DNA from: an uncultured Opitutia bacterium
Lineage (GTDB): Bacteria; Verrucomicrobiota; Verrucomicrobiia; Opitutales; Opitutaceae
Direction of reading: 5' to 3'
Length of the DNA: 8,000 nucleotides
Assembly (NCBI GenBank): GCA_937952235.1
Contig: CALFZM010000268.1
Coordinates: forward strand, 1 to 8,000
A model generated the notes under the pieces. It saw only the letters and a list, made by a program, of their open reading frames with translations, searched no databases and was not told the origin of the DNA. Shown here piece after piece: positions 1 through 6,631 of this stretch. Both the position numbers and the translations under genes were made by a program. The stretch's first letter is position 1. The number at the start of each line of letters is the position of its first letter.

Positions 1-82
1 GCGGCTTGAGGACAAGCCGCTCCACCTTTCGGTACGGCCGTCTTCAGGGCTGATTAGAAAGCCAACGGCATGAGTTGGCTCC
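1..82 (+). repeat. REP-like palindromic repeat unit, direct copy 1
   Basis: The unit opens with a perfect hairpin: 8-bp stem GCGGCTTG (1-8) with CAAGCCGC (13-20) around the loop AGGA, followed by TCCACCTTTC. It closes with a second palindrome, AGCCAAC (60-66) with GTTGGCT (74-80), around GGCATGA. The same unit recurs without gaps at an offset of 153 nt (154-235): the first 30 nt are identical, the middle 31 nt are diverged (about 18 of 31 match by eye), and the 14 nt CCAACGGCATGAGT are identical. The left edge coincides with the window edge, so more copies may lie outside. The form resembles REP-type intergenic repeats; no transposase is visible. Confidence 0.8.
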
Positions 83-89
83 TATACGG

Positions 90-130
90 ACTCATGCAGT
101 TGAGGTGGAGCCGCCTGTCCCCAGGCGGCT
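90..130 (-). repeat. REP-like repeat, shortened inverted copy
   Basis: Read on the minus strand this segment gives a hairpin of 9 bp, AGCCGCCTG (109-117 on the plus strand) with CAGGCGGCT (122-130) around TCCC. It is followed by CTCCACCT and then CAACTGCATGAGTC. The element order is that of the flanking direct copies (hairpin, TCCACCT, CAACNGCATGAGT), but the roughly 31-nt middle part is missing. The stem carries paired changes relative to the neighbours (GCGGCTTG against GCCGCCTG) that preserve pairing, which suggests the fold rather than the exact bases is kept. Confidence 0.7.
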
Positions 131-153
131 GACGTTCGGCGGACCGGTTCACA

Positions 154-235
154 GCGGCTTGAGGACAAGCCGCTCCACCTTTCAGTGCGGCCTTTCCCAT
201 GGGTGACTTGACGTCCAACGGCATGAGTCGGGCTC
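154..235 (+). repeat. REP-like palindromic repeat unit, direct copy 2
   Basis: This is the second direct copy of the unit at 1-82. Positions 154-183 match 1-30 exactly, including the 8-bp hairpin (154-161 with 166-173). Positions 215-228 match 62-75. The terminal palindrome is decayed here (GTCGGGCT instead of GTTGGCT). The unit runs up to and into the mnmA stop codon (234-236), so it forms the immediate 3' flank of that gene. The hairpin at 154-173 could stabilise the 3' end of mnmA mRNA or slow polymerase. It has no T tract on the minus strand, so it is not a standard intrinsic terminator. Confidence 0.8.
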
Positions 236-1301
236 AGGCGTAGATCGCGCCGCCCAGCAGTTGCTCGCCGGCGTACAGCGCGAGCACCTGGCCGCTGGCG
301 AGCCCGCGCTGCGGCTGCTGGAATTCCACGCGGGCGCGGCCGTCGCCCTCCGGCACGAAGCGGCAGGGCACCCGCGGATCGCGGTAGCGCACGCGCGCTT
401 CCAGGCGGCAGCCGCTCGTGAGAGGTTCTCCAATCCAGCTCAGGGTGTGCACCTCGACCGACGTGCGGAAGAGCCCGGGGGCGTCCGGTCGGTCGAACGC
501 CACCAGCAGGGCGCGGTCTGCGGCGCGCTTGCCGACCACCACGTACGCGGCGTGGTCGGTGTTGGAAGGAACCCCGATGCCTTTGCGCTGCCCGAGCGTG
601 TAGAAATGCAGCCCGCGGTGCGCCCCGAGCACGCGCCCGTCCGTCGCGTGCACGATCGGTCCCGGGGCATCGGGTACGTAGGCGCGGAGGAAGTCGGCCA
701 TCTTCACCTGGCCGATGAAACAGATGCCCTGGCTGTCCTTCTTTTCCGCGGTGGGCAATCCGGCGCGGCGGGCGAGCGCGCGCAGCTCCGGCTTCTGCAG
801 GTGCCCGATCGGAAAGCGCGCGTCGCGCAGCTGGTCGGAGGTCAGCAGCGCGAGGAAGTAGGACTGGTCCTTGTTCTTGTCCGCGCCTTCGAACAGGCCG
901 TCCTCCCGTCGCTGCGCGTAGTGTCCGGTCGCGACCGCCTCGAACCCGTGGTCCCGCGCCCAGGCGCGGAAGACGCCAAACTTGATCTCGCGGTTGCAGC
1001 GGACGTCCGGGTTGGGCGTGAGCCCCTGCGCGTATCCGGCAAGCAGGTACTCGACGATCTTCGCGCGGTAGTCCTGCATGAGGTTCACGACCTGGAAGGG
1101 AATGCCCAGGCGGTCGGCGACCGCCCGTGCGTCCGCGATGTCCTGCTGCCAGGGACAGTCGCCGAGGACGTTGTCCTCGTTGATCCAGTTCTTCATGTAC
1201 GCGCCCGCGACGTCGCATCCCTGCTCCCGCAGGAGCAGGGCGGCGACGGAACTGTCGACGCCGCCCGAGAGGGCGACGAGGATTCTGGGCCGGACGGACA
1301 T
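234..1301 (-). CDS. mnmA: tRNA-specific 2-thiouridylase MnmA
   Basis: The product is 355 aa. In this family the enzyme activates U34 of the Lys, Glu and Gln tRNAs with ATP and transfers sulfur to make 2-thiouridine in the cytoplasm. The N-terminal PP-loop ATPase signature SGGVDSS lies at residues 12-18, and MKNW at 36-39 is also typical. Both catalytic cysteines are present: Cys102 in TPNPDVRCN and Cys194 in GICFIG, which would form the persulfide and disulfide pair. GHYA (126-129) and DKNKDQSYFL (141-150) are conserved tRNA-binding and active-site segments, and LHFYTLGQRKGIG (231-243) begins the C-terminal beta-barrel region. Length is close to the E. coli protein (about 368 aa). The ATG at 1301 places the PP-loop at the usual distance; no clear Shine-Dalgarno precedes it. 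It is transcribed divergently from the GH13 gene, and its 3' end abuts a REP-like repeat. Confidence 0.97.
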   Translation of the reverse strand: MSVRPRILVALSGGVDSSVAALLLREQGCDVAGAYMKNWINEDNVLGDCPWQQDIADARAVADRLGIPFQVVNLMQDYRAKIVEYLLAGYAQGLTPNPDVRCNREIKFGVFRAWARDHGFEAVATGHYAQRREDGLFEGADKNKDQSYFLALLTSDQLRDARFPIGHLQKPELRALARRAGLPTAEKKDSQGICFIGQVKMADFLRAYVPDAPGPIVHATDGRVLGAHRGLHFYTLGQRKGIGVPSNTDHAAYVVVGKRAADRALLVAFDRPDAPGLFRTSVEVHTLSWIGEPLTSGCRLEARVRYRDPRVPCRFVPEGDGRARVEFQQPQRGLASGQVLALYAGEQLLGGAIYA

Positions 1302-1445
1302 GGCGGAACGGAAAGGACGCGCCGGGTGGGCGCGAGGTCAAACCCCGGCGTGTCGGCGCCGCCTGCTCCGGGAAGCGGCGGCGGAAGGCCCTGCGCTTTT
1401 CCCGCTTGTGGCTGATCCGGTCCGGCAAATGCTTCGCGGTTCCAC
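1302..1445. promoter_or_regulatory. Divergent intergenic region between mnmA and the GH13 gene
   Basis: This 144-bp spacer separates the start codons of two divergently transcribed genes, so promoters for both are expected here. It is very GC-rich. I found no convincing -35/-10 pair for either direction and no recognised operator palindrome. The role is inferred only from gene orientation. Confidence 0.35.
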
Positions 1446-3920
1446 ATGTCGGATCCGCATCGCATCGTCCGCGCCTGGCTCGAATCGCCCCGCACCGGGG
1501 TCATCGAGCTCGACCGGGACTGGTCCGGTGCGTCGCTGCCGCGGTTCACTCTCGGCCGGCAGGGCCCGGTGCCCGGTGCGCTGGCCCCGGCGCCCGCGCT
1601 GCCGGCCGCCCGGGTATTCGGCTATTTCTTCGACAACCGCAACGGGAAGGTGACGTTCGTCCTCCCGCTGGATCACGGCTGCGACGTCGATCCGGCGCGC
1701 GACACGGTGTACCTGGTGGGCGATTTCAACGACTGGCAGCAGGCCATAGGCATCGAGGAGTGGAAGCTGCGCCCGGCCGTGCTCGAGGGCGAGCGGGTGC
1801 TGAGCTGGAGCGGCGACGCGGCGCGGTTCCTCGGCTGGACGCAGCGTTTCAAGTTCGTCACCGGCGAGCACCAGTGGCTGCCGCCGCCGCCGGACGCGCC
1901 CAACGTGGTGCGCGACGATCACGGCAATCTCAACCGCGTGCTCGATCCGACCCGCACCGGCTGGCACCTCTGGCGCTTCAAGGTGCGCGAGCCGCTGAGC
2001 CTGGCGGAACCCTGGCAGGTCGCCTGGGCCGAGGATGGCTCCAACGCCGTGCCGCTGCTGCCGGGGCCCTTCTTCTACGAACTCGAATCGGAGCTGCCGC
2101 TCGGGGCGTTGATCCGCGGGGCGCAGACGACCTTCCGGATCTTCTCGCCGCGGGCGCGGAGCGTGACGCTGCACCTGACGCGCGAACCCTCGTTCACCGT
2201 CGGCCCGCGCGCGGAGGCGCAGGCATTCCCCCTGTCGCGCCGGCCGGATGCGGACGGCGAGGCGGGCGTGTGGGAGGTGACGCTCGATCGGAACCTGCAC
2301 GGCTGGTTCTATTGGTACACGATCGATGGCGTCCGCGACGGCCCCGGCCCGGCGGGTTTCGATCCGCGGTTCCGCGTGCTCGATCCGTACGCGCTCGCGA
2401 CCGTGGGCCGCGAGGGGCCCGGCATCATCCTGAGCCGCGAGTGGGTGGGGAAGGGGGACCGCAGCTTCAGCACGCCCGCCTGGCAGGACTTGATTATCGT
2501 CGAGGCCCATGTGCGCGACCTCGCGCACGGCGCGCCGACCCCGGCGACGGACGCCGAACGGCGCGGCTTCGCCGGCCTGCGGCGCTGGGTGGAAAGTCCC
2601 GACTTCTACCTGCACCACCTCGGAGTCAACGCGGTCGAGCTGCAGCCGCTCCACGAGTTCGATAACCCGACCCCCGAGGAGTACCACTGGGGGTACATGA
2701 CCAACAGCTTCTTCGCGCCCGAGAGCAGCTATGCGCTCGAGCCCGCGAAGGCGTCCGGGGTGCGCGAACTGCAGGCGCTGGTGGCGGCGTTTCACCGGCG
2801 CGGGATCGCGGTGATCCTCGACGTGGTGTTCAATCATGTGGGCGAGCCCGCGCACCTGATGTTCGTCGACAAGCTGTATTACTTCGAACTCGACGCCAGC
2901 GGCCAGCTCTCGAACTGGAGCGGCTGCGGCAATGACCTGCGCGCGCGGTCCGCCATGGCGCGGCGGCTCATCATCGACAGCTGCCTGCACTTCATCGAGG
3001 CGTACGGCGTCGATGGCTTCCGGTTCGACCTGGCGGAGCTGCTCGGCGTCGATGTCCTCCGCGACATCGAGACGGCCCTCAAGCGCGCCAAGCCCGACGT
3101 GATCCTGATCGCCGAGCCCTGGAGCTTCCGCGGGCACATCGCGGGCGCCCTGCGCGACACCGGCTGGGCCTCGTGGAACGACGGCTACCGGAATTTCCTG
3201 CGGGAGTACGTGTGCGGCCAGGGCGAAGCCGCGCGGATGGAATACTTCCTGCGTGGGTCCCCGTGGTACTTCGCGAAATGGCCCGCCCAGACGATCAACT
3301 ATACCGAGTCGCACGACGACCGGACCTGGATCGACGTCATCACGGAGAATCCGCAGCAGAATGGATTCCAGCCCACGGCGGCCGACATCCGCCGCACCCA
3401 CCTGATGGCGGCGCTGCTCTTCATGTCGCTGGGCGTGCCCATGCTTTCCGCCGGCCAGGATTTCCTGCGGTCGAAGCACGGCGTGAACAACACCTACCTG
3501 CGCGGCGACCTCAACGCGCTGGATTACCGGCGCCTCTACCGCTTCCTCGGGACGCATGTCTATTTTGCCGATTGGATCGCCTTCCGGCGCGGGGAGCGCG
3601 GCCGCCTGCTGCGGCATTTCACGCGGCCCGGGGAGGGCTTCTTTCGCTTCCTCCATGCACCCGGCTCGACGGCGCTCGCCGCGCTGTACAATGCCGACGG
3701 TTCGCAGGGCGGCGCCCGGCTCCTGTTTGCGGTCAATCCCACCCTGGCCGATGCCACGCTCCTGCTCGGCCAGGAGATCGCCGAACTCCCGGGCGGGTGG
3801 GACCTGCTGGCCGACCAGGATCGTTTTTACCTTTCCGGGACACATGGGGCGAAGACCCCCGTGGAGGCTGCGCTCGGGCTTCCTGCCCTCAGCTGCGCGC
3901 TTTGGATCAACGAGGGTTAG
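1446..3920 (+). CDS. GH13 alpha-glucan enzyme, pullulanase/debranching-like
   Basis: The 824-aa product is an alpha-amylase-clan (GH13) enzyme. Two N-terminal beta-sandwich modules seem present: about residues 56-170 (VYLVGDFNDWQ at 88-98, then FKFVTGEHQW), like an AMPK-type glycogen-binding E-set, and about 215-320 (TTFRIFSPRARSVTLHL), like CBM48. The (beta/alpha)8 barrel spans roughly 345-740 with all four GH13 signatures: region I DVVFNH (459-464); II GFRFDLAEL with nucleophile Asp528; III IAEPW with acid/base Glu557; IV YTESHDD with Asp624 after His623. YHWGYMT (413-419) matches the YNWGYDP-type motif of debranching enzymes. A C-terminal beta domain follows. No signal peptide is seen, so it is probably cytoplasmic and acts on glycogen or maltodextrin. 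An in-frame stop at 1413-1415 makes the ATG at 1446 the first possible ATG. Exact bond specificity (alpha-1,6 hydrolysis or transfer) cannot be settled from motifs; a branching enzyme is less likely given region III. Confidence 0.88.
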   Translation: MSDPHRIVRAWLESPRTGVIELDRDWSGASLPRFTLGRQGPVPGALAPAPALPAARVFGYFFDNRNGKVTFVLPLDHGCDVDPARDTVYLVGDFNDWQQAIGIEEWKLRPAVLEGERVLSWSGDAARFLGWTQRFKFVTGEHQWLPPPPDAPNVVRDDHGNLNRVLDPTRTGWHLWRFKVREPLSLAEPWQVAWAEDGSNAVPLLPGPFFYELESELPLGALIRGAQTTFRIFSPRARSVTLHLTREPSFTVGPRAEAQAFPLSRRPDADGEAGVWEVTLDRNLHGWFYWYTIDGVRDGPGPAGFDPRFRVLDPYALATVGREGPGIILSREWVGKGDRSFSTPAWQDLIIVEAHVRDLAHGAPTPATDAERRGFAGLRRWVESPDFYLHHLGVNAVELQPLHEFDNPTPEEYHWGYMTNSFFAPESSYALEPAKASGVRELQALVAAFHRRGIAVILDVVFNHVGEPAHLMFVDKLYYFELDASGQLSNWSGCGNDLRARSAMARRLIIDSCLHFIEAYGVDGFRFDLAELLGVDVLRDIETALKRAKPDVILIAEPWSFRGHIAGALRDTGWASWNDGYRNFLREYVCGQGEAARMEYFLRGSPWYFAKWPAQTINYTESHDDRTWIDVITENPQQNGFQPTAADIRRTHLMAALLFMSLGVPMLSAGQDFLRSKHGVNNTYLRGDLNALDYRRLYRFLGTHVYFADWIAFRRGERGRLLRHFTRPGEGFFRFLHAPGSTALAALYNADGSQGGARLLFAVNPTLADATLLLGQEIAELPGGWDLLADQDRFYLSGTHGAKTPVEAALGLPALSCALWINEG

Positions 3921-4057
3921 CGAGGCGCAGATGCGCTGCATTTTCATGACGCGCTGAACCGCCAAAACCCTTGCATCCCGCGGGACGGCTCTCTTGCTTG
4001 AACGGTCCGCGTCTCCGCGGGCTCTTCCGCATCAGCAACCCAATCCAACACCACACC

Positions 4058-4061
4058 GGAG
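4058..4061 (+). promoter_or_regulatory. Shine-Dalgarno site of gap
   Basis: GGAG lies 7 nt upstream of the ATG at 4069. It is the only clear ribosome-binding site before a gene start in the window. It supports the 4069 start over an in-frame ATG-less extension and over an upstream TTG-type start near 3994, which would add 25 residues lacking any GAPDH similarity. Confidence 0.6.
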
Positions 4062-4068
4062 TTCCACC

Positions 4069-5115
4069 ATGGCAGTCAAAGTCGCAATCAATGGTTTCGG
4101 CCGCATCGGTCGCCTCGTCTTCCGCGCGCTCGTCGAGCAGGGTCTGCTCGGCAAGTCCCTGGATGTGGTGGCGGTGGGCGACATCGTCCCGGCGGACAAC
4201 CTCGCGTACCTCCTGAAATACGATTCCACGCAGGGTCGCTTTGCGGGCACGGTCGGCTCCAAGAAGTCTTCTCCTGACAAGGCCGAGGACGACGTCCTGA
4301 TCGTCAACGGGAAGGAGATCCTCGTCGTCAGCGCCAAGACCCCGGCCGAGCTGCCCTGGGGCAAGCTGGGCGTCCAGCTCGTGATCGAGTCGACCGGCCT
4401 CTTCACCGACGCCGAGAAGGCCAAGGGCCACATCGCCGCCGGGGCGAAGAAGGTGATCATTTCCGCTCCGGCCAAGGGCGAGGACATCACGGTCGTGATG
4501 GGCGTGAACGACGACAAGCTCGACCTCGCCAAGCACACGATCATCTCCAACGCCTCCTGCACCACGAACTGCCTCGCGCCGGTCGTGCACGTGCTCCTGA
4601 AGGAAGGCTTCGGCGTCGAGGAAGGCCTGATGACCACCATCCACTCCTACACGGCCACGCAGAAGACCGTGGACGGTCCGTCGAAGAAGGACTGGAAGGG
4701 CGGGCGGTCCGCGGCGATCAACATCATCCCCTCGTCGACGGGTGCCGCCAAGGCCACCGCGCTCGTGCTGCCGGAGGTCAAGGGCAAGCTCACCGGCATG
4801 TCGTTCCGCGTGCCGACCCCGACGGTGTCGGTCGTCGACCTCACGGTCCGCACCACCAAGGAGACGTCCTACAAGGCAATCTGCGAGGCGATGAAGAAGG
4901 CGTCGGAAACCTACCTGAAGGGCATCCTCGCCTACACGAGCGACGAAGTCGCCTCCTCCGACTTCATCCACGACAAGCATTCGTCGATCTTCGACGCCGG
5001 CTCCGGCATCGAGCTCAACCCGAAGTTCTTCAAGCTCGTGTCCTGGTACGACAACGAGTGGGGCTATTCCAACCGCGTGGTCGAGCTGACCACGAAGATC
5101 GCCGCGCAGATCTGA
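4069..5115 (+). CDS. gap: Glyceraldehyde-3-phosphate dehydrogenase, type I
   Basis: The 348-aa product catalyses the reversible phosphorylating oxidation of glyceraldehyde 3-phosphate to 1,3-bisphosphoglycerate. The N-terminal Rossmann motif is VAINGFGRIGR (residues 5-15). The acidic residue after strand beta-2, Asp38 in VAVGDIV, suggests NAD preference. The catalytic Cys164 lies in SNASCTTNC and His192 in TTIHSYTATQ. NIIPSSTGAAKA and SWYDNEWGYSNRV are conserved near the C-terminus. The start is set by the Rossmann motif and by GGAG 7 nt upstream. Relative to E. coli GapA (331 aa) there is an extra segment of about 8 residues near 64-73 (SKKSSPDKAEDD), as in some spirochaete and kinetoplastid-type enzymes recalled from memory. 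It heads the gap-pgk-tpi run; a terminator-like structure follows 15 nt after the stop codon. The first 148 bp upstream of it contain no convincing promoter match. Confidence 0.98.
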   Translation: MAVKVAINGFGRIGRLVFRALVEQGLLGKSLDVVAVGDIVPADNLAYLLKYDSTQGRFAGTVGSKKSSPDKAEDDVLIVNGKEILVVSAKTPAELPWGKLGVQLVIESTGLFTDAEKAKGHIAAGAKKVIISAPAKGEDITVVMGVNDDKLDLAKHTIISNASCTTNCLAPVVHVLLKEGFGVEEGLMTTIHSYTATQKTVDGPSKKDWKGGRSAAINIIPSSTGAAKATALVLPEVKGKLTGMSFRVPTPTVSVVDLTVRTTKETSYKAICEAMKKASETYLKGILAYTSDEVASSDFIHDKHSSIFDAGSGIELNPKFFKLVSWYDNEWGYSNRVVELTTKIAAQI

Positions 5116-5127
5116 GCGCTGCGCACC

Positions 5128-5252
5128 GTAGCGAGTAGTGAGTAGCGAGTAGCGAGCATTCAAGCCCCGCACTCGCGCCACTACTCGCTTCTTTTTTGTC
5201 TGCGTGCTCCGGATCGGACTCTACTCGCTACTCACTACCCGCTTCTCGCTAC
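5128..5252. repeat. Inverted arrays of a GTAGCGA heptamer in the gap-pgk spacer
   Basis: The left array is four tandem heptamers at 5128-5155: GTAGCGA, GTAGTGA, GTAGCGA, GTAGCGA. The right array, read on the minus strand, is five heptamers at 5252-5218: GTAGCGA, GAAGCGG, GTAGTGA, GTAGCGA, GTAGAGT. The two arrays are inverted, and 5135-5152 is the exact reverse complement of 5221-5238 (18 bp). After one mismatch, 5130-5133 also pairs with 5240-5243. A third, shorter complementary stretch lies at 5179-5189. The paired region ends 18 nt before the pgk start codon at 5262, so it could affect pgk translation or mRNA stability. Confidence 0.85.
5130..5197 (+). terminator. Terminator-like hairpin with T tract downstream of gap
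   Basis: AGCGAGTAGTG (5130-5140) is the exact reverse complement of CACTACTCGCT (5179-5189), giving an 11-bp stem, followed immediately by a T-rich run ending in six Ts (5192-5197). The 38-nt loop is long. A tighter alternative pairs 5144-5151 with 5182-5189 and stacks an inner helix, GCGAG (5152-5156) with CTCGC (5172-5176). This looks like an intrinsic terminator or attenuator lowering read-through from gap to pgk. The same left arm can instead pair with 5221-5243, which would prevent terminator formation. Confidence 0.55.
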
Positions 5253-5261
5253 TGACCGCCC

Positions 5262-6512
5262 ATGCCGAAATTCAAAACCGTCCGTGACCTGAGCCTCGCC
5301 GGCAAACGCGTCCTCATGCGCGTCGACTTCAATGTCCCCCAGGACAAGTCCACCGGCGCCATCACCAACAACCAGCGCATCGTCGCCGCGCTGCCGACGA
5401 TCAAGTTCGCGCTCGAGCAGGGTGCGTCGGTGGTCCTGATGTCGCACCTCGGTCGGCCGGACGGCCAGAAGATCGCGAAGTTTTCGCTCAAGCCGGTCGC
5501 GGCCGAACTCGAAAAGGTACTGGGGCGCACGGTGACGTTCCTCGACGACTGCGTCGGGCCCGCGATCGAGGCGGCCTGCGCGCCGGGCAAGCTCAAGGCC
5601 GGCGACGTGGTGCTGCTCGAAAACCTCCGCTTTCACATCGAGGAGGAGGGCAAGGTGAAGCACGAGGACGGCACCTCGAAGAAGGCCGATCCGAAAGCGG
5701 TCGAGGCCTTCCGGGCTTCGCTCACCAAGCTCGGCGACGTCTATGTCAACGACGCCTTCGGCACCGCCCACCGGGCGCATTCGTCGATCGTCGGCATCGC
5801 ACTCAAGGAAAAGGCGGCCGGGTTCCTGATGGAGGCCGAGCTCAACGCCTTCAACAAGGTGCTCGAAAGCCCGGACCGGCCGCTGCTCGCCATCCTCGGC
5901 GGAGCGAAGATCGCGGACAAGATTCCCCTCATCAAGAACCTGATCGAGAAGGCGGACAAGATCATCATCGGCGGCGGCATGGCCTACACCTTCCACAAGC
6001 AGCTCCGCGGAATGAAAATCGGCGGCAGCCTGTTCGACGCCGAGGGCGCGAAGATCGTCGGCGAACTCGAGGCCAAGGCCAAGGCGCGCGGCGTGGAGCT
6101 GATCCTCCCGGTCGACTTCGTCGCAGCGGACAAGTTCGCCCCCGACGCCAACACCCAGCCGGCCGACCTGGCCGGAGGCATTCCCGACGGTTGGGAGGGC
6201 CTCGACGCCGGTCCGAAGTCGATCGAGCTCTATCGCCAGGCGATCCTCTCCTCGAAGACGATCGTGTGGAACGGTCCCGCGGGCGTGTTCGAGTTCGAGA
6301 AGTTCGCCACCGCGACCAAGGCGATGGCTGCGGCGATTGCCGAAGCGACCGCGAAAGGCGCGACGACGGTGGTCGGCGGCGGCGACACCGCGACGGCCGC
6401 GAAGAAGTTCAAGGTGGCCGACAAGGTCACCCACTGCTCCACCGGCGGCGGCGCCAGCCTCGAGTACCTCGAGGGCAAGGCGCTCCCGGGCGTCGTCTTC
6501 CTCGAAAGCTGA
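5262..6512 (+). CDS. pgk: Phosphoglycerate kinase
   Basis: The 416-aa product transfers phosphate between 1,3-bisphosphoglycerate and ADP, yielding 3-phosphoglycerate and ATP, directly after the GAPDH step. The N-terminal substrate domain shows RVDFNVP (20-26), SHLGRP (61-66), ENLRF (120-124) and NDAFGTAHRAHSS (163-175). The nucleotide domain shows ILGGAKIADKI (211-221), IIIGGGMAYTF (234-244), WNGPAGVFEFE (336-346), GGGDTATA (372-379) and STGGGASLEYLEGK (393-406). The length is within the usual bacterial range (about 390-420 aa), and the reading frame is intact. The ATG at 5262 puts the first motif at the usual position; no Shine-Dalgarno is seen. It lies 146 bp after gap, behind the heptamer-repeat spacer, and 119 bp before tpiA, with another long hairpin between. 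Confidence 0.98.
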   Translation: MPKFKTVRDLSLAGKRVLMRVDFNVPQDKSTGAITNNQRIVAALPTIKFALEQGASVVLMSHLGRPDGQKIAKFSLKPVAAELEKVLGRTVTFLDDCVGPAIEAACAPGKLKAGDVVLLENLRFHIEEEGKVKHEDGTSKKADPKAVEAFRASLTKLGDVYVNDAFGTAHRAHSSIVGIALKEKAAGFLMEAELNAFNKVLESPDRPLLAILGGAKIADKIPLIKNLIEKADKIIIGGGMAYTFHKQLRGMKIGGSLFDAEGAKIVGELEAKAKARGVELILPVDFVAADKFAPDANTQPADLAGGIPDGWEGLDAGPKSIELYRQAILSSKTIVWNGPAGVFEFEKFATATKAMAAAIAEATAKGATTVVGGGDTATAAKKFKVADKVTHCSTGGGASLEYLEGKALPGVVFLES

Positions 6513-6525
6513 TCCAACCCATCTC

Positions 6526-6618
6526 AGCGCAAAGGCGCCAAGAATCGCCAAGGATCGCAAAGTCACCAATCCCTGGCTCTTCTTCGCGAACCTTGGCGTC
6601 CCTTGGCGCCTTCGCGCT
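6526..6618. repeat. Long imperfect hairpin of CGCCAAGG-type repeats in the pgk-tpiA spacer
   Basis: Arm 6526-6562 pairs with 6582-6618 in strict register: 37 positions with mismatches only at 6531, 6543-6545, 6554 and 6559, giving 31 pairs, around a 19-nt loop (6563-6581). Each arm is itself a phased repeat of about 9-10 nt with the core CGC(C/A)AAG (GCGCAAAG, GCGCCAAG, TCGCCAAG, TCGCAAAG). It starts 14 nt after the pgk stop and ends 14 nt before the tpiA start. No T tract follows, so termination is not the obvious role. It could be an mRNA-stabilising or processing hairpin, or simply a copy of a dispersed repeat. Confidence 0.85.
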
Positions 6619-6631
6619 TCACTCCCTTCCT

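Noticed and set aside
3925..3944. Possible terminator after the GH13 gene: GCGCA with TGCGC followed by ATTTT
   Set aside because: The loop would be only 2-4 nt, the stem only 4-5 bp, and the T run is short and offset. It is too weak to call.
1338..3965. Long minus-strand open frame of 875 codons opposite the GH13 gene
   Set aside because: It is antisense to a gene with complete GH13 motifs. Its product is rich in Arg, Ala, Gly and Pro with no recognisable domain, as expected for a shadow frame in GC-rich DNA.
3971..3999. Possible gap promoter with TTGCAT as -35 and TTGCTT as -10, spaced 17 nt
   Set aside because: The -10 hexamer matches the consensus at only two positions. The 10-nt palindrome TCCCGCGGGA at 3976-3985 between them is short and likely by chance in GC-rich DNA.
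3994..4068. 25-residue N-terminal extension of GAPDH from an upstream start
   Set aside because: The extension has no similarity to GAPDH, while the Shine-Dalgarno site and Rossmann motif both fit the ATG at 4069.
5128..5252. Heptamer arrays as a CRISPR array or integron-type attachment sites
   Set aside because: The units are contiguous 7-mers with no unique spacers and no cas or integrase gene nearby, so they are simple tandem/inverted repeats.
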